From positions 2,062,501 through 2,126,500 of the forward strand of contig QLII01000001.1 of NCBI GenBank assembly GCA_003259005.1: a stretch of DNA of 64,000 bases, written 5' to 3'. Of the stretch, positions 52,521 to 61,866 are shown in pieces; the stretch's first letter is position 1; each line of letters opens with the position of its first letter. The notes below the pieces were generated by a model. The model was not told where the DNA came from. It searched no databases and saw nothing but the letters and a program-made list of their open reading frames with translations. Source of the stretch: Spirosoma telluris. GTDB lineage: Bacteria; Bacteroidota; Bacteroidia; Cytophagales; Spirosomataceae. A program made the position numbers and the translations under genes.

Positions 52521-54839
52521 TTAATAGCCAAGTGGGAATCCGATGTTAAAATAAGCGCTCAACTGCTTATTGAGATTACTGTATTGCATACTTATCGTGA
52601 TGGGCCCTAAAAACGATTTATACCCTGCCGATACGCTATACCCTAATGCAAAGCCTTCAGATTGCTCTTGAGCCCTGAGGTTACTATTCATAAAATCATG
52701 CCATAAGCCACTGAGCCGAGCCAGCAAGTATACGTTTGTGGCTAGCGTGTATTGATACCCTGCCTGCACCGTGGCTACACTCGATGTAAACAGGGAGGCC
52801 GCCGGTAATCCTGCAAACGAAATCTGATTTCTAAAGGCCGGATTAAGACCGCCTACAATAAAATCATTTAAGAAAACCTGTTTGTACTTGTAGTTGATAG
52901 CGGACTGTAGTTGGTAAAAGAACGAGTGCTTTCCAGCCGGAATATGGTACTCGAAAAAGAGCTTGCTCTGGTAGTAACTATCGAAGGAAAATAACGATGA
53001 ATCCTGATTGCCCAGCACCTGATTATTAAGCGAAACCGTAAACGAAGGGCGTTGTCTGTAAATAATACCTCCCTCCAGGTTGAGAAGATATCCTTTGGTC
53101 GGAAACGAGGCACTATTCAAGGTGTTGGCCTGCACAGACACGTAGGAGTTAACAAAGCTGGTATGTCCTCTGGCCTGCAGCTGGGAAACGATTTTGGGTG
53201 AATAAGTCAACCGTTCATAGCGGGTTCCTAGTCCGTAAGCCAACAACCCACGATGAATTTTTAACACGTGCACATCGGCACCGAAGTACGTTTGATTATA
53301 TAATCCGGATCGTTCGAAATCCTGATTATAGGTAAAGATATCGGTACTCTCCCCGCGTAAAGCTGTTTTTAGCAGGATAGTTCGCATCTTTCCGATATAG
53401 GTAGCATAGTTGGTTTCCAGTCTCGGATTTTCACCCAGCGAAAGGGCAAGTGAAGCAGTGGCATAATAACTGGTTGGGTGCTTAACTTTAAAGCCCGCCT
53501 TAATACCAATACCAGTGGCTGAATTGTAGGATAAACCTAAGCGGAGATAGGTTCCAGGTGCTTTCTGAACCTGAAAAATAAGTCTGGCATTATCCCCGGA
53601 TACGGGTTGCAGCTCGTAGGAGATTTTCTGGAAATAATCGGTACCGAAAGCCGGGCGTATTCGTTGATTCAGCGAGGTGGCCCTGTAATAATGAGCTTTG
53701 GATATGGCCATATCCCGAAGAAAAACTGCGGCTTCGACTTTATCTAAGCCCTCAACTACCACATCGGTAACCAGAACTGAATCAACCCGACTAATCGTTT
53801 CCATTTCGGCTTCCTGACCATACCGGGCATCCAGCGAATCTTTGAGTCGTTTCAGCTTTGGATAGAGTCGTTTTCCCTCTTCAAGACCTAGCTGAATAAT
53901 TTGTTGAGTTGACGTAAAGCTGGCTGAACTGTATTTTTCGAGGGGATAATCGATGTATAAGTCTGTTAATTTTCGTTGATCCGTAAAGTCATAACTTTCC
54001 CGATAAAACGAAATCTGATTGAGGATGGAAAAGGGATTGGACAGATTCTCTTCCTTATACAAGCCTGCCGATACGTTGCTACCAATAATAAAACCAGCGC
54101 CCATGTCCCTGGCATTGGCTACCGGAAAATTCCGAACGATCCCCCCATCGACCAGCAGTTTACCCTCATAAGGCACCGGGGAGAAAAAAGCAGGAATGGC
54201 CATACTCGCCCGTACCGCCTGGGCAATATTTCCCTTCGTTAGAACAACACTTTCGCCGGTAACCAAATCGGTTGCAATACACTGAAAGGCCCGTTGGAAT
54301 TTGGCAAAATCCTTGATTTTGTAATAAGGCAAAAAGAGCTCGTTCAATTTTAGCCAGAGTTCATTGGATTCAAGGACTCCCCGAGGCAGCAAAAACTGGC
54401 CTTTCACAAAGGGAAGCTCCAGCAAATACCTGTCGTAATCTTCCTTTTCGGCGAACCGGACATTCGTTAGCTGTGACTTATTGGTGAGTATGTTATTCCA
54501 ATCAAGATTGCTGGCAATTTTCAATATATCATTTCCACTGTAGCCAGCCGCATATAAACTACCCACAATGGCTCCCATGCTGGTTCCGGTAACATAATCG
54601 ATTTTTAAACCTACGGAGTCAATGGCTTTTAACAGGCCAATATGGGCTAATCCCCTTGCTCCACCCCCACTCAGTGTCAATCCTAGTTTAGGTCGAGTTG
54701 GTTTGGATTGGGCAGGCAGCAAATGGGGACTACAGATCACAAACAAGGTGAGAAACCATATAGGCAGCCAACCCAAAGGCTTTTTTAAGTTGATGGCTGC
54801 TAGAGCATGAATCATAAACAAGGTAAGTTCAACTAACAA
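52521..54839 (-). CDS. Patatin-like phospholipase with outer-membrane beta-barrel
   Basis: 772 residues: signal peptide (ends near LPAQS), patatin domain, POTRA-like segment and a Bac_surface_Ag (Omp85-type) barrel. Catalytic dyad Ser87 in GTSMG and Asp231 in VDGGIVRNFPV; oxyanion loop GGGARG at 58-63. The POTRA-like part is around residues 355-420 (VLVTDVVVEGLDKVEAAVF) and the barrel from about 430 to the terminal aromatic-rich strand FNIGFPLGY. This architecture matches PlpD-like type Vd autotransporters and related patatin proteins, which place a phospholipase at or through the outer membrane. Length and all motifs are intact. Confidence 0.93.
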   Translation of the reverse strand: MLVELTLFMIHALAAINLKKPLGWLPIWFLTLFVICSPHLLPAQSKPTRPKLGLTLSGGGARGLAHIGLLKAIDSVGLKIDYVTGTSMGAIVGSLYAAGYSGNDILKIASNLDWNNILTNKSQLTNVRFAEKEDYDRYLLELPFVKGQFLLPRGVLESNELWLKLNELFLPYYKIKDFAKFQRAFQCIATDLVTGESVVLTKGNIAQAVRASMAIPAFFSPVPYEGKLLVDGGIVRNFPVANARDMGAGFIIGSNVSAGLYKEENLSNPFSILNQISFYRESYDFTDQRKLTDLYIDYPLEKYSSASFTSTQQIIQLGLEEGKRLYPKLKRLKDSLDARYGQEAEMETISRVDSVLVTDVVVEGLDKVEAAVFLRDMAISKAHYYRATSLNQRIRPAFGTDYFQKISYELQPVSGDNARLIFQVQKAPGTYLRLGLSYNSATGIGIKAGFKVKHPTSYYATASLALSLGENPRLETNYATYIGKMRTILLKTALRGESTDIFTYNQDFERSGLYNQTYFGADVHVLKIHRGLLAYGLGTRYERLTYSPKIVSQLQARGHTSFVNSYVSVQANTLNSASFPTKGYLLNLEGGIIYRQRPSFTVSLNNQVLGNQDSSLFSFDSYYQSKLFFEYHIPAGKHSFFYQLQSAINYKYKQVFLNDFIVGGLNPAFRNQISFAGLPAASLFTSSVATVQAGYQYTLATNVYLLARLSGLWHDFMNSNLRAQEQSEGFALGYSVSAGYKSFLGPITISMQYSNLNKQLSAYFNIGFPLGY

Positions 54840-55132
54840 AAAGGCCTATGCCTTTGAAATCGTGCCGTTTATTGGACTACGATCAGGTTACGTTCGATGG
54901 GCGCTAATTTACTTTTTCATTGATAGAAAAACAGGTGAGTGATAGATATACGTTTATAAACGTCGGATAAAGCGACAAATGGCTCCCTCAATCAATGATC
55001 AGGTTCTCTGGAGAGAACTGCGACTTTATGGCCGACTATCTTTCTGAATGGATACTGCCTGGTTTGGCAGGAATCGGGAAAGCTGATTGAAGGCTAACTA
55101 AGCGACTAGAGCTAATAAAAACAGGGGAAGAA

Positions 55133-55164
55133 TTTGCTTCACTTGAAAAGATCTCATACATTTA
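55133..55164 (+). promoter_or_regulatory. ohr promoter
   Basis: TTTG at 55133-55136, 20 bases, then TACATTTA at 55157-55164: a near-consensus Bacteroidota promoter with one mismatch in the -7 element. Transcription would begin near 55171, inside the operator repeats. The rest of the 54840-55132 gap shows nothing else that I can name. Confidence 0.65.
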
Positions 55165-55165
55165 C

Positions 55166-55192
55166 ATCGTAAACGATATAATCGAAAACGAT
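55166..55192 (+). promoter_or_regulatory. Candidate OhrR operator: two inverted repeats in tandem
   Basis: ATCGTAAACGAT (55166-55177) and ATCGAAAACGAT (55181-55192) are each palindromic and repeat at a 15-base interval, starting just after the -7 element and covering the expected start point. The gene for an OhrR-type regulator lies in the same operon, and such repressors typically block ohr at this place. Confidence 0.7.
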
Positions 55193-55208
55193 ATTAAAAA
55201 AAGAGTAA

Positions 55209-55643
55209 ATGAAAACCATATATCAAACAACGGTTAACGCTACGGGTGGACGGGATGGCCAGGTAGCCAGTGAGGATGGTGTCTTAACGCTTGACGTGCG
55301 AGTGCCTCAGGAAATGGGAGGGCCTGCGGGCGGCTTTACCAATCCGGAACAACTCTTTGCGGCTGGTTATGCGGCCTGTTTCGATAGTGCCTTAAATCTA
55401 GTAGCCCGCCAGCAAAAGCTAAAAATTAATTCTTCAGTTTCGGCTACGGTTGGTCTTCAAATGGCAGACCCAACTAGTTTTAACTTAGCCGTATCATTGG
55501 CCGTTCGAATCGAAGGGGTAGAGCAGGCCACCGCTCAGGAGCTACTGGCTAAAGCACACGCTACCTGTCCTTACTCGAAAGCAATCCGAAACAATGTGGA
55601 GGTTAGCCTGACGTTAATCGACGAACTCCAGCATCATGCCTAA
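55209..55643 (+). CDS. ohr: Organic hydroperoxide resistance protein (Ohr/OsmC family)
   Basis: Thiol peroxidase that reduces fatty-acid and other organic hydroperoxides. 144 residues with the catalytic Cys57 in AACFDSAL, resolving Cys120 in ATCPYSKA, and the conserved Arg15 and Glu47 (NPEQLFAAGYAACF) that complete the active site. GGPAGGFTNPEQ is typical of Ohr rather than OsmC. Works in the cytoplasm as a dimer. It overlaps the DoxX-like gene by eight bases. Confidence 0.96.
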   Translation: MKTIYQTTVNATGGRDGQVASEDGVLTLDVRVPQEMGGPAGGFTNPEQLFAAGYAACFDSALNLVARQQKLKINSSVSATVGLQMADPTSFNLAVSLAVRIEGVEQATAQELLAKAHATCPYSKAIRNNVEVSLTLIDELQHHA

Positions 55644-56076
55644 GACTTATAACAGTCAACGAACGAACATCGCCCAGCATATTGGACGAATTTTACTGGG
55701 CCTGGCCCTAAGTTTTGCCGGAACGAGCCATCTAAGCTGGTCGCGGACAGAGTTTCAGGCTCAGGTACCTAACTGGATACCGATAGACAGCGATTGGGTA
55801 GTTATTCTATCAGGCATTGTTGAAATAACCCTGGGTTTGTCATTGCTACTTTTGTCGCGGCATCAGATTGTTACTGGCTGGATAGTTGCGACCTTCTTTG
55901 TGTTGATCTTTCCGGGCAATATTGCTCAATGGGCCAACCATACCAATGCCTTTACTTTAAATACCGATCTGGCTCGCACAATTCGTTTATTCTTTCAGCC
56001 ACTTCTGGTCATCTGGGCTTTGTGGTCTACGGGAGCGTGGCAAGCGTGGCGGAGCAGAAAGCAGATTGCTCATTAA
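55636..56076 (+). CDS. DoxX-like membrane protein
   Basis: 146 residues and four transmembrane helices (about 18-36, 52-72, 75-95, 115-133). The start RILLGLALSFAGTSHLSW and the second helix VILSGIVEITLGLSLLLL follow the DoxX/SURF4-like pattern ('GxxHF' position SHLSW). Such proteins are found next to redox-stress genes, sometimes as partners of thiol systems. Overlap with ohr and proximity to ohrR put it in the peroxide-response operon. Confidence 0.82.
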   Translation: MPKTYNSQRTNIAQHIGRILLGLALSFAGTSHLSWSRTEFQAQVPNWIPIDSDWVVILSGIVEITLGLSLLLLSRHQIVTGWIVATFFVLIFPGNIAQWANHTNAFTLNTDLARTIRLFFQPLLVIWALWSTGAWQAWRSRKQIAH

Positions 56077-56138
56077 CCGATGTGGCTTTCAACCGGTATC
56101 TTTACTAGAGTTAGCCATAAGCGTTAAAGCTATTGACG

Positions 56139-56594
56139 ATGACGTTAGAACAACTTAAGCTACAAAATCAGGTATGCTTTCCCCTGTATACGGCCTCCAG
56201 GCTGATAACGAGAGAGTACCAACCCTATTTGGATAAATTGGGCTTAACCTATCCCCAGTATTTAGTGATGCTGGTTCTGTGGGAAACCGATCAGATTCCC
56301 ATTAATGCTATTACGCAACAATTGCTTCTGGATACCAATACGGTGACTCCGCTGCTCAAACGAATGGAAACACTTGGCCTACTGGAACGGCAACGGTCCA
56401 AGGTCGATGAGCGGAAAGTAATGGTTAAACTAACGGAAAAGGGCCATCAGCTACGGACTGAGGCAGCCTTGATCCCAGAGCGTTTGGTAGGCGGTTTACT
56501 CTCCGAGGAGATGAAACTGGACGAGTTAATTCATCTGCGGGACCAATTACAGGGATTGATCCGGCATTTATCAACCAAGCCTGAAGCAGATTAA
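56139..56594 (+). CDS. ohrR: OhrR-type MarR-family peroxide sensor
   Basis: Repressor that loses DNA binding when its N-terminal cysteine is oxidised by organic hydroperoxide. The sensing Cys13 is in NQVCFPLYTASR, the hallmark OhrR context, and Tyr residues expected to contact it lie in TYPQYLVMLVLWE. Winged-helix region: LLLDTNTVTPLLKRMETLGLLERQRSKVDERKVMVKLTEKG. The ATG at 56139 is preferred to an in-frame TTG six bases earlier. Third gene of the ohr operon and likely regulator of the operator at 55166-55192. Confidence 0.94.
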   Translation: MTLEQLKLQNQVCFPLYTASRLITREYQPYLDKLGLTYPQYLVMLVLWETDQIPINAITQQLLLDTNTVTPLLKRMETLGLLERQRSKVDERKVMVKLTEKGHQLRTEAALIPERLVGGLLSEEMKLDELIHLRDQLQGLIRHLSTKPEAD

Positions 56595-56657
56595 CTAATT
56601 GATTTGTAAAACCAAATCTGTCCTCGTACTTACCTTGTGAACATTTTAGTACCTATC

Positions 56658-57266
56658 ATGACCTTCCGACAAGTCCTAACAAAAAAGTTATATCCCCTTA
56701 TTATGCGTTTGAGCAGAGGAGGCAAGAACGGCCAGATTCTGACCAATAAGCAGCATATTGCCCCAAAGGTGCCCTTTTATGGGTTAACCATTCAACAGAA
56801 CAATGGGCAGGTACTGAGTTTTAAACAGCTCAAAAATAAGAAGGTACTTCTCGTCAATACGGCATCGAACTGTGGTTATACCAACCAGTTTGCCGAACTA
56901 CAGAACCTCTACGAAAAGTATACCGATAAGCTGGTGATTATTGGCTTTCCAGCCAACAACTTCCGCGAGCAGGAAAAAAGCAATGATGCCAAAATTGCCA
57001 AATTTTGCCAGCTAAACTACGGGGTTACGTTCCTACTAGCCCAAAAGAGCAGCGTGATCAAAGGAGCCGAACAGAACCCCGTTTACCAATGGTTGACATC
57101 AGCCGAGCAAAACGGCTGGAATACCCATCAGCCTGATTGGAATTTTGGTAAATACCTGGTTGATGAGACAGGCACCCTTACTGATTATTTTGCACCGGCG
57201 GTTTCCCCGTTAGGTACGGAAGTAATCAGTGCCATACAAAAACAAACCAGTGCTTTGCCAAAATAG
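56658..57266 (+). CDS. Glutathione peroxidase-family thiol peroxidase
   Basis: Reduces peroxides, in bacteria usually with thioredoxin. From the ATG at 56658 (a GTG at 56637 is a weaker alternative) it has 202 residues. The N-terminal 35 residues are basic and amphipathic, longer than most homologues. Catalytic Cys72 in LLVNTASNCGYTNQF, Gln and Trp partners in FPANNFREQEK-type loop (with N in place of the usual Q, as GFPANNF) and PDWNFGKYLVDETG. It lies 63 bases after ohrR and extends the peroxide-defence cluster. Confidence 0.92.
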   Translation: MTFRQVLTKKLYPLIMRLSRGGKNGQILTNKQHIAPKVPFYGLTIQQNNGQVLSFKQLKNKKVLLVNTASNCGYTNQFAELQNLYEKYTDKLVIIGFPANNFREQEKSNDAKIAKFCQLNYGVTFLLAQKSSVIKGAEQNPVYQWLTSAEQNGWNTHQPDWNFGKYLVDETGTLTDYFAPAVSPLGTEVISAIQKQTSALPK

Positions 57267-57380
57267 ATTCTGTTGATTCTAATGGATTCTATTGATTCTG
57301 TTGGCCCCAATTGACACTAACAGCCTGATTACCAAAGCATATAAAATCTTTAGAATCCACAGAATCAATTAGAATCAAAA
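57267..57380. repeat. Intergenic inverted repeat rich in GATTCT words
   Basis: TTGATTCTAATGG, TCTATTGATTCTG and related words before 57301 face AGAATCCACAGAATC and AATTAGAATCAAAATT after 57350. The left arm has an extra copy of the word, so the pairing has a ten-base bulge. It lies between convergent genes and could serve as a shared terminator. Confidence 0.6.
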
Positions 57381-57407
57381 TTAAAAGAGCGCTGGTTTGT
57401 CCCGCTC

Positions 57408-57792
57408 CTAATCATCATTCGGCTCCCAAAGCTCAATAATGTTGCCTTCCGGGTCGAGCACATGCACGAATTTGCCATAGTCATATTCCGCTATGTCATC
57501 AACAATCGTCACATTGGCCTGTTTCAATTCATCAACCAGCGCAGCTATATTTTCTACCCGGTAATTGATCATAAAAGGCTTTGCCGACGGATTGAAATAG
57601 GTCGTGTCATTCGGGAACGTGCACCAGGCCGTAGATCCTTTTTTCGATGGATCATCAGCCTGCCGCCACTCAAACGTCGTCCCATATTCGCTGGTAGTCA
57701 ATCCCAGATTTTTGGCATACCAATCGTTCATGCCTTTCGGATCATTACATTAAAAAAATATGCCGCCGAGGGAGGCCCGTCACTTTTTTCAT
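57408..57792 (-). pseudogene. VOC-family (glyoxalase-like) gene with a disrupted 5' end
   Basis: From 57731 the frame reads MNDWYAKNLGLTTSEYGTTFEWRQ and continues through SAKPFMINYRVENIAALVDEL to HVLDPEGNIIELWEP, a normal VOC fold minus its first strand. Upstream, an ATG at 57792 starts MKKVTGL, and after a four-base duplication (CCTC-CCTC near 57768-57775) the rest of the expected beginning, GGIFF and NDPKG, follows in another frame with a TAA at the position of one residue. So the beginning has both a frame change and a stop. A start at the internal ATG 57731 is possible but would omit a core strand. This lesion is unlike the single-base losses elsewhere. Confidence 0.65.
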
Positions 57793-57831
57793 AGTAGTCA
57801 ATTCTATTATCACCTATGGCTACCCATCACC

Positions 57832-58644
57832 CTAAATTGACCATTCTGTGGGAGCCTTGCCGAATTTTTTCTTAAACGAATGCGAGAAATGCGAGAGACT
57901 TTCAAATCCCAGGTCGAGGTAGATGGCAGAGGGTTTCTTGTGCTTGGTTTCGATCAGATGCCGGGCTTCCGCAAGCCTCCTTTCCTGTAGCCAATGCCGG
58001 GGTGCCATGCCGAATATCTTCTGGAAATCACGCTTGAATCCTGCCAGACTTCTCCCCGTGAGTCGGGCAAATTTTTCAACCGGAACGTTGTAATGAAAAT
58101 TGCTCAGCATGAATTTTTCCATATCCAGCTTATAGGGCTCCGAAAAGTCGAATAAGAATGCCTCAAGCTCGGGCATGGTATACAGGAGAAGATGAACAGC
58201 CTCCCTGACTTTCAGCATGCCCATCGTATTGGTTATTCGTTCTTCCGGATGTTGAACATAGGGAATCAACGACTGAAAGAAAGACCGCAAAAAATCGTTT
58301 CCGGGAATAAGAACGTTGGGAGGGCCCATGTATTTTTGACCCGTTTCCAGTTGCTCTTCCAGGGCAATCTGCCGTAGCAGGTCTTCCTGCAGGCTTATAA
58401 CAACAGTTTGATAATTTCCGCCTTCTATAGGCGTCTTCGTAAGTTCTCCTAATTGATTTTTTTGGATCAGCAACATCTCACCGCTACCCATCGAGATATG
58501 TTGGCTCGCCGTTTCTAATGAAAAACGACCTGAAACCTGCAATACCAACGTATTATGTTCCATGAAGGCTACCTTCTCCTTTCTTATGGTCGAGTGATAA
58601 GAGAAAAAAATAACTCCCGGGATTATTTCAATTGGATTCGTCAC
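57832..58644 (-). CDS. AraC-family transcriptional regulator
   Basis: 270 residues. N-terminal cupin-like effector part (LVLQVSGRFSLETASQHISM), C-terminal double helix-turn-helix: VPVEKFARLTGRSLAGFKRDFQKIFGMAPRHWL and LDLGFESLSHFSHSFKKKFGKAPTEW, the standard AraC recognition units. It lies 41 bases after the start side of the aldo/keto reductase gene's end and shares its orientation, so it may regulate that gene, although transcription order puts the reductase first. Confidence 0.92.
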   Translation of the reverse strand: MTNPIEIIPGVIFFSYHSTIRKEKVAFMEHNTLVLQVSGRFSLETASQHISMGSGEMLLIQKNQLGELTKTPIEGGNYQTVVISLQEDLLRQIALEEQLETGQKYMGPPNVLIPGNDFLRSFFQSLIPYVQHPEERITNTMGMLKVREAVHLLLYTMPELEAFLFDFSEPYKLDMEKFMLSNFHYNVPVEKFARLTGRSLAGFKRDFQKIFGMAPRHWLQERRLAEARHLIETKHKKPSAIYLDLGFESLSHFSHSFKKKFGKAPTEWSI

Positions 58645-58685
58645 TAGGTAAAGGTAGTAAAATGTAAGGCTTATGAGTAGACCAA

Positions 58686-59657
58686 CTATCGCTGAAGGTA
58701 GGTACCGCCAAGGATCGCGCCCGGCGAAAACTGCGTAGTAAGCATATTCATCTCGTCAGCAGTGAACACGATCTCCATCGCCTGCATGTTTTCCGGTAGC
58801 CGCGATCGCCGGCTCATGCTGACCAGGGGCATAATATGATCGCCCTGTGCGTTCACCCAGGCGATCGCCAGTTGAGTTGGCGTAAATCCTTTTTCACTGG
58901 CCATTTGCTTTAACACATCGACTTTTTCAAGATTCCTGATCAGATTCTCCCCTTGAAAACGCGAGAAATGTGTATGGTAGTCATTGGCGGGTAATGGTGA
59001 TTTCATTTCACCAGTGAGTAACCCTTCGGCCGTATTGGCAAACGCCACAACACCTATACCCAGTTCCTTAGCCGTAGGAAGTAAGTCGCTCTCTATCTGA
59101 CGATCGGCCAATGAATACCCTATTTCCAGGGCGGTTACCGGGTGAATACTATTCGCCTTGCGCAGTTGATCGGCCGTTATTTCAGAAACGCCCAGATAAC
59201 GAACCTTTCCTTCGTTGATCAGGTCGGCAACTGTTCCAATTACATCCTCCATCGGAACACTGTTATCGAGTCGGCAGGGCTGATACAGATCAATGGTATC
59301 GATACCCAGGCGTACCAACGAATAGTTAATGAAGTTCTTAATGGCTATGGGGCGAAGATCCAACCCAAGCCATTGGCCGTTATAAAAAATTGCTCCAAAT
59401 TTGACACTAATGAACGCGTCGTCTCGTCGACCTTTGATGGCTTTTCCTACCAGCAGCTCGTTGTGGCCACTTCCGTAAAAGTCTCCGGTATTCAAAAAAT
59501 TGATGCCGCTGTCCAACGCCTGTTGAATGGTCGCTATACTTTCACCTTCGTCGTTCGTTGGACCTCCCCACACGGACGACATGCGCATGCAGCCTAATCC
59601 GAGTTTAGAAACGAGTGGTCCATTTTTGCCAAGGTTTATTTTTGTTATCGTTGTCAT
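58686..59657 (-). CDS. Aldo/keto reductase
   Basis: NADPH-dependent oxidoreductase, (beta/alpha)8 barrel, 323 residues. Catalytic Asp59 and Tyr61 in NTGDFYGSGHNE and Lys86 in FISVKFG; the usual fourth-residue His is replaced in the strand LYQPCRLDNSVPMEDV, a variant seen in a known subgroup with YQPxRLD. C-terminal cofactor motif MPLVSMSRRSRLPENMQAMEI. No signal peptide. Its minus-strand upstream sequence holds CATCTTTG, a one-mismatch -7 element, at about 59684-59691. Natural substrate not predictable. Confidence 0.94.
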   Translation of the reverse strand: MTTITKINLGKNGPLVSKLGLGCMRMSSVWGGPTNDEGESIATIQQALDSGINFLNTGDFYGSGHNELLVGKAIKGRRDDAFISVKFGAIFYNGQWLGLDLRPIAIKNFINYSLVRLGIDTIDLYQPCRLDNSVPMEDVIGTVADLINEGKVRYLGVSEITADQLRKANSIHPVTALEIGYSLADRQIESDLLPTAKELGIGVVAFANTAEGLLTGEMKSPLPANDYHTHFSRFQGENLIRNLEKVDVLKQMASEKGFTPTQLAIAWVNAQGDHIMPLVSMSRRSRLPENMQAMEIVFTADEMNMLTTQFSPGAILGGTYLQR

Positions 59658-60082
59658 CGCTGTTGTTTATGATTTGACGACACAAAGATGCGGGTTGTTC
59701 TCCCAGGCCTATTTCTTCCACGGCTCAAATTACTTGTCTGTATGGATCAGATCCAACAGCGTCTGCTTACCCTAAAACCGCACAACGTATGGCGTTTAGG
59801 TCGGTTTATACGCTCTATCGTTTTAGCTGATCAAACTAATTTGGAAAGCCCAGGAGACCAGACATGGCTCGTCTTAGCGATCTCTCGGGCTAATTTTGCC
59901 TTTTCCGCATCGTTTAATTCAATTTTTCAAAAAAATAATTAAAAACGACTAAGTGTTTTTTCGTTTGTAAACGTCTTTATATAAGAAATGGCTCGTTTGG
60001 CAACAGGCTAACTCAGTAACTGGGGAATAAGGAGGCTAAGCGCATCGACAGAAATGAACAATCATTTCCTCTACCAAGATAA
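59658..60082. other. Intergenic region before the second ECF sigma gene
   Basis: 425 bases between divergent genes. A plus-strand frame (59688-59942) is open for 84 codons but resembles nothing I know and its codon pattern is not gene-like. CGTTTGTAAACG at about 59963-59974 is a 12-base palindrome upstream of the sigma gene. Both promoters should lie here. Confidence 0.4.
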
Positions 60083-60757
60083 ATGGGACATATCCTGCAA
60101 TTACCCCAAACCAAGGAAATAGGTCAGCCGTATTTGGAGGACAAGGGCGAAGCGAGTCGTAATCTGTCGGCGAAGGTTAGTATAGACACGGAGTTGTTTT
60201 TGCGTAAAACCTTTGAGCAGGATGTCGATGCGGGAATTAGTCTGCTTTTCCGGCAGTACTACACCATGTTGTGTAGCCATGCTGTTCGGTTTGTTTCGTC
60301 AAAGGCAATTGCCGAGGACATTGTGTCGGATATATTCTATGAGTTTCAAGTCAATAAGCGGTATCTAACAACAACAACCTCCTTCAGGGCTTACCTATTT
60401 ACCATGGTGCGTAACCGGGCCTTCGATCACGTTCGGTCCGAAATGCAGCATACGACCTCACTTGACAAAGCCGATTTAATTCCGGCTCATAGAACGCATA
60501 GTCCTGACTCCATTACGCAATACGAAGAGCTGTATCATGATGTAGAGAACGCTATAAATGCCATGCCCCTGAAGCGTCGGCAGATTTATGTGATGCACCG
60601 CTTTGAGGGAAAGAAATACCAGGAGATTGCCGATGAACTACATCTATCCCTGCGAACTATTGAAGCCCATCAATATCAGGCAATGCGGCAAATCCAAAGC
60701 ATTTTAAAAGCGAAATGGCTAACGATTCTCGGTATAATAGGTCTGTTTTGGAACTGA
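60083..60757 (+). CDS. ECF-type RNA polymerase sigma factor
   Basis: 224 residues. Region 2: ISLLFRQYYTMLCSHAVRFV, AIAEDIVSDIFYEFQVNKRYL and TSFRAYLFTMVRNRAFDHVR; region 4: AINAMPLKRRQIYVMHRFEGKKYQEIADELHLSLRTIEAH. A 40-residue N-terminal extension precedes region 2 and is of unknown role. First gene of a sigma-FecR-SusC cascade that mirrors the one at 45.5-40 kb but runs on the plus strand. Confidence 0.94.
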   Translation: MGHILQLPQTKEIGQPYLEDKGEASRNLSAKVSIDTELFLRKTFEQDVDAGISLLFRQYYTMLCSHAVRFVSSKAIAEDIVSDIFYEFQVNKRYLTTTTSFRAYLFTMVRNRAFDHVRSEMQHTTSLDKADLIPAHRTHSPDSITQYEELYHDVENAINAMPLKRRQIYVMHRFEGKKYQEIADELHLSLRTIEAHQYQAMRQIQSILKAKWLTILGIIGLFWN

Positions 60758-60831
60758 ACTTCTATTTTCCAGACGAGTGACTACGTGTTTTTTTGCTTGA
60801 AACAGTCTTCCTTTTAGTAACCATTCTCACC

Positions 60832-61844
60832 ATGAAAAACCAGGTATCAAAAGAAACACTATTTAATTATTTTGCGGGTGGAGCAACCGCTTTGCAAAAG
60901 CAATTAATTGATGAGTGGGCAAAAGATGAGACTAATCGGGAGCAATTCTTTGAATGCCTGGCTATGTGGGAAAATCAGGACCCACAATTCATCGCTGATG
61001 CCAATATGGCCCTGATGCGGCATCAGCAACGAATAAAAAACTACACCATAGACGAAACCAATCAGCCAGAATTGGGTGCGGCAGAACCAGCACTACATAG
61101 CTTAAAATCTACCTGGTTTCGCTGGATGATGGCAGCCTCGGTGGGCATTATACTCCTACTCAGCGGTCTATTCTTTAAAGAGGAACTGCTGTTTAAAACC
61201 TATAGCACCGAATTTGGTGAAACCAGTACCATTATGCTCAACGATGGGAGTCAGGTTACGCTCAATGCGAACTCGACGTTACGGGTACCCAGGTTCGGAT
61301 TTGGTCAGAAAACACGGGAAGTTGTTTTAGTCGGTGAGGCTGACTTCTCCATAAAGCATATGCCTGATCACCAACACTTTGTGGTTCAGACAAATAAAAA
61401 CTTTGAAGTGGTTGTTTTGGGTACCGAGTTTCTGGTCAATACGCGCGAAACCGGGAAAAAAGTCGTGTTGAATAAAGGAAAAGTTCGTCTTCTGTATCAG
61501 GAAGGAAAGACCAGCAAGCAATTAACGATGAAGCCAGGCAACCTGGTTACGTTTGATAACGAGGGACATGTTCGTATCAAACAAACGCCTAAACCACGGA
61601 TTTTACAGCCTGGAAAGAACACCGATTTGTGTTTGATGGAACAACCCTGGCTGAAATCAGCAACCTATTTGCGCAAAATTATGGAATAACCCTTCAGATA
61701 CCCGACCGGGCGTTGACCCAATGGACCATTTCCGGCGCCTTTACCGCCTATAGTGCAGACGAACTTCTCGAGACTTTAGCTAGCGCATCCAATCTGAGCT
61801 ATAAGCGGCACGGCAATACCATTGTTATTACCCAAGAGCATTAA
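60832..61844 (+). CDS. FecR-family anti-sigma factor, one apparent frameshift
   Basis: Cytoplasmic N-terminus (KETLFNYFAGGATALQKQL), one transmembrane helix near residue 100 (WMMAASVGIILLLSGLFF), FecR domain (TIMLNDGSQVTLNANSTLRVPRFG, VVLVGEADFSIKH) and C-terminal DUF4974-like part. The frame breaks in the T4 run at 61601-61604; one extra base gives FTAWKEHRFVFDGTTLAEI and the natural ending, NLSYKRHGNTIVITQEH, at 61844: 337 residues. The ATG at 60832 is preferred; upstream codons in frame lack family character. Confidence 0.9.
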
Positions 61845-61866
61845 TCCTAAAACCCCTTAACTACAT

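Noticed and set aside
59688..59942. An 84-codon plus-strand frame between the aldo/keto reductase and the sigma gene
   Set aside because: Residue composition and lack of motifs suggest chance; no start context.
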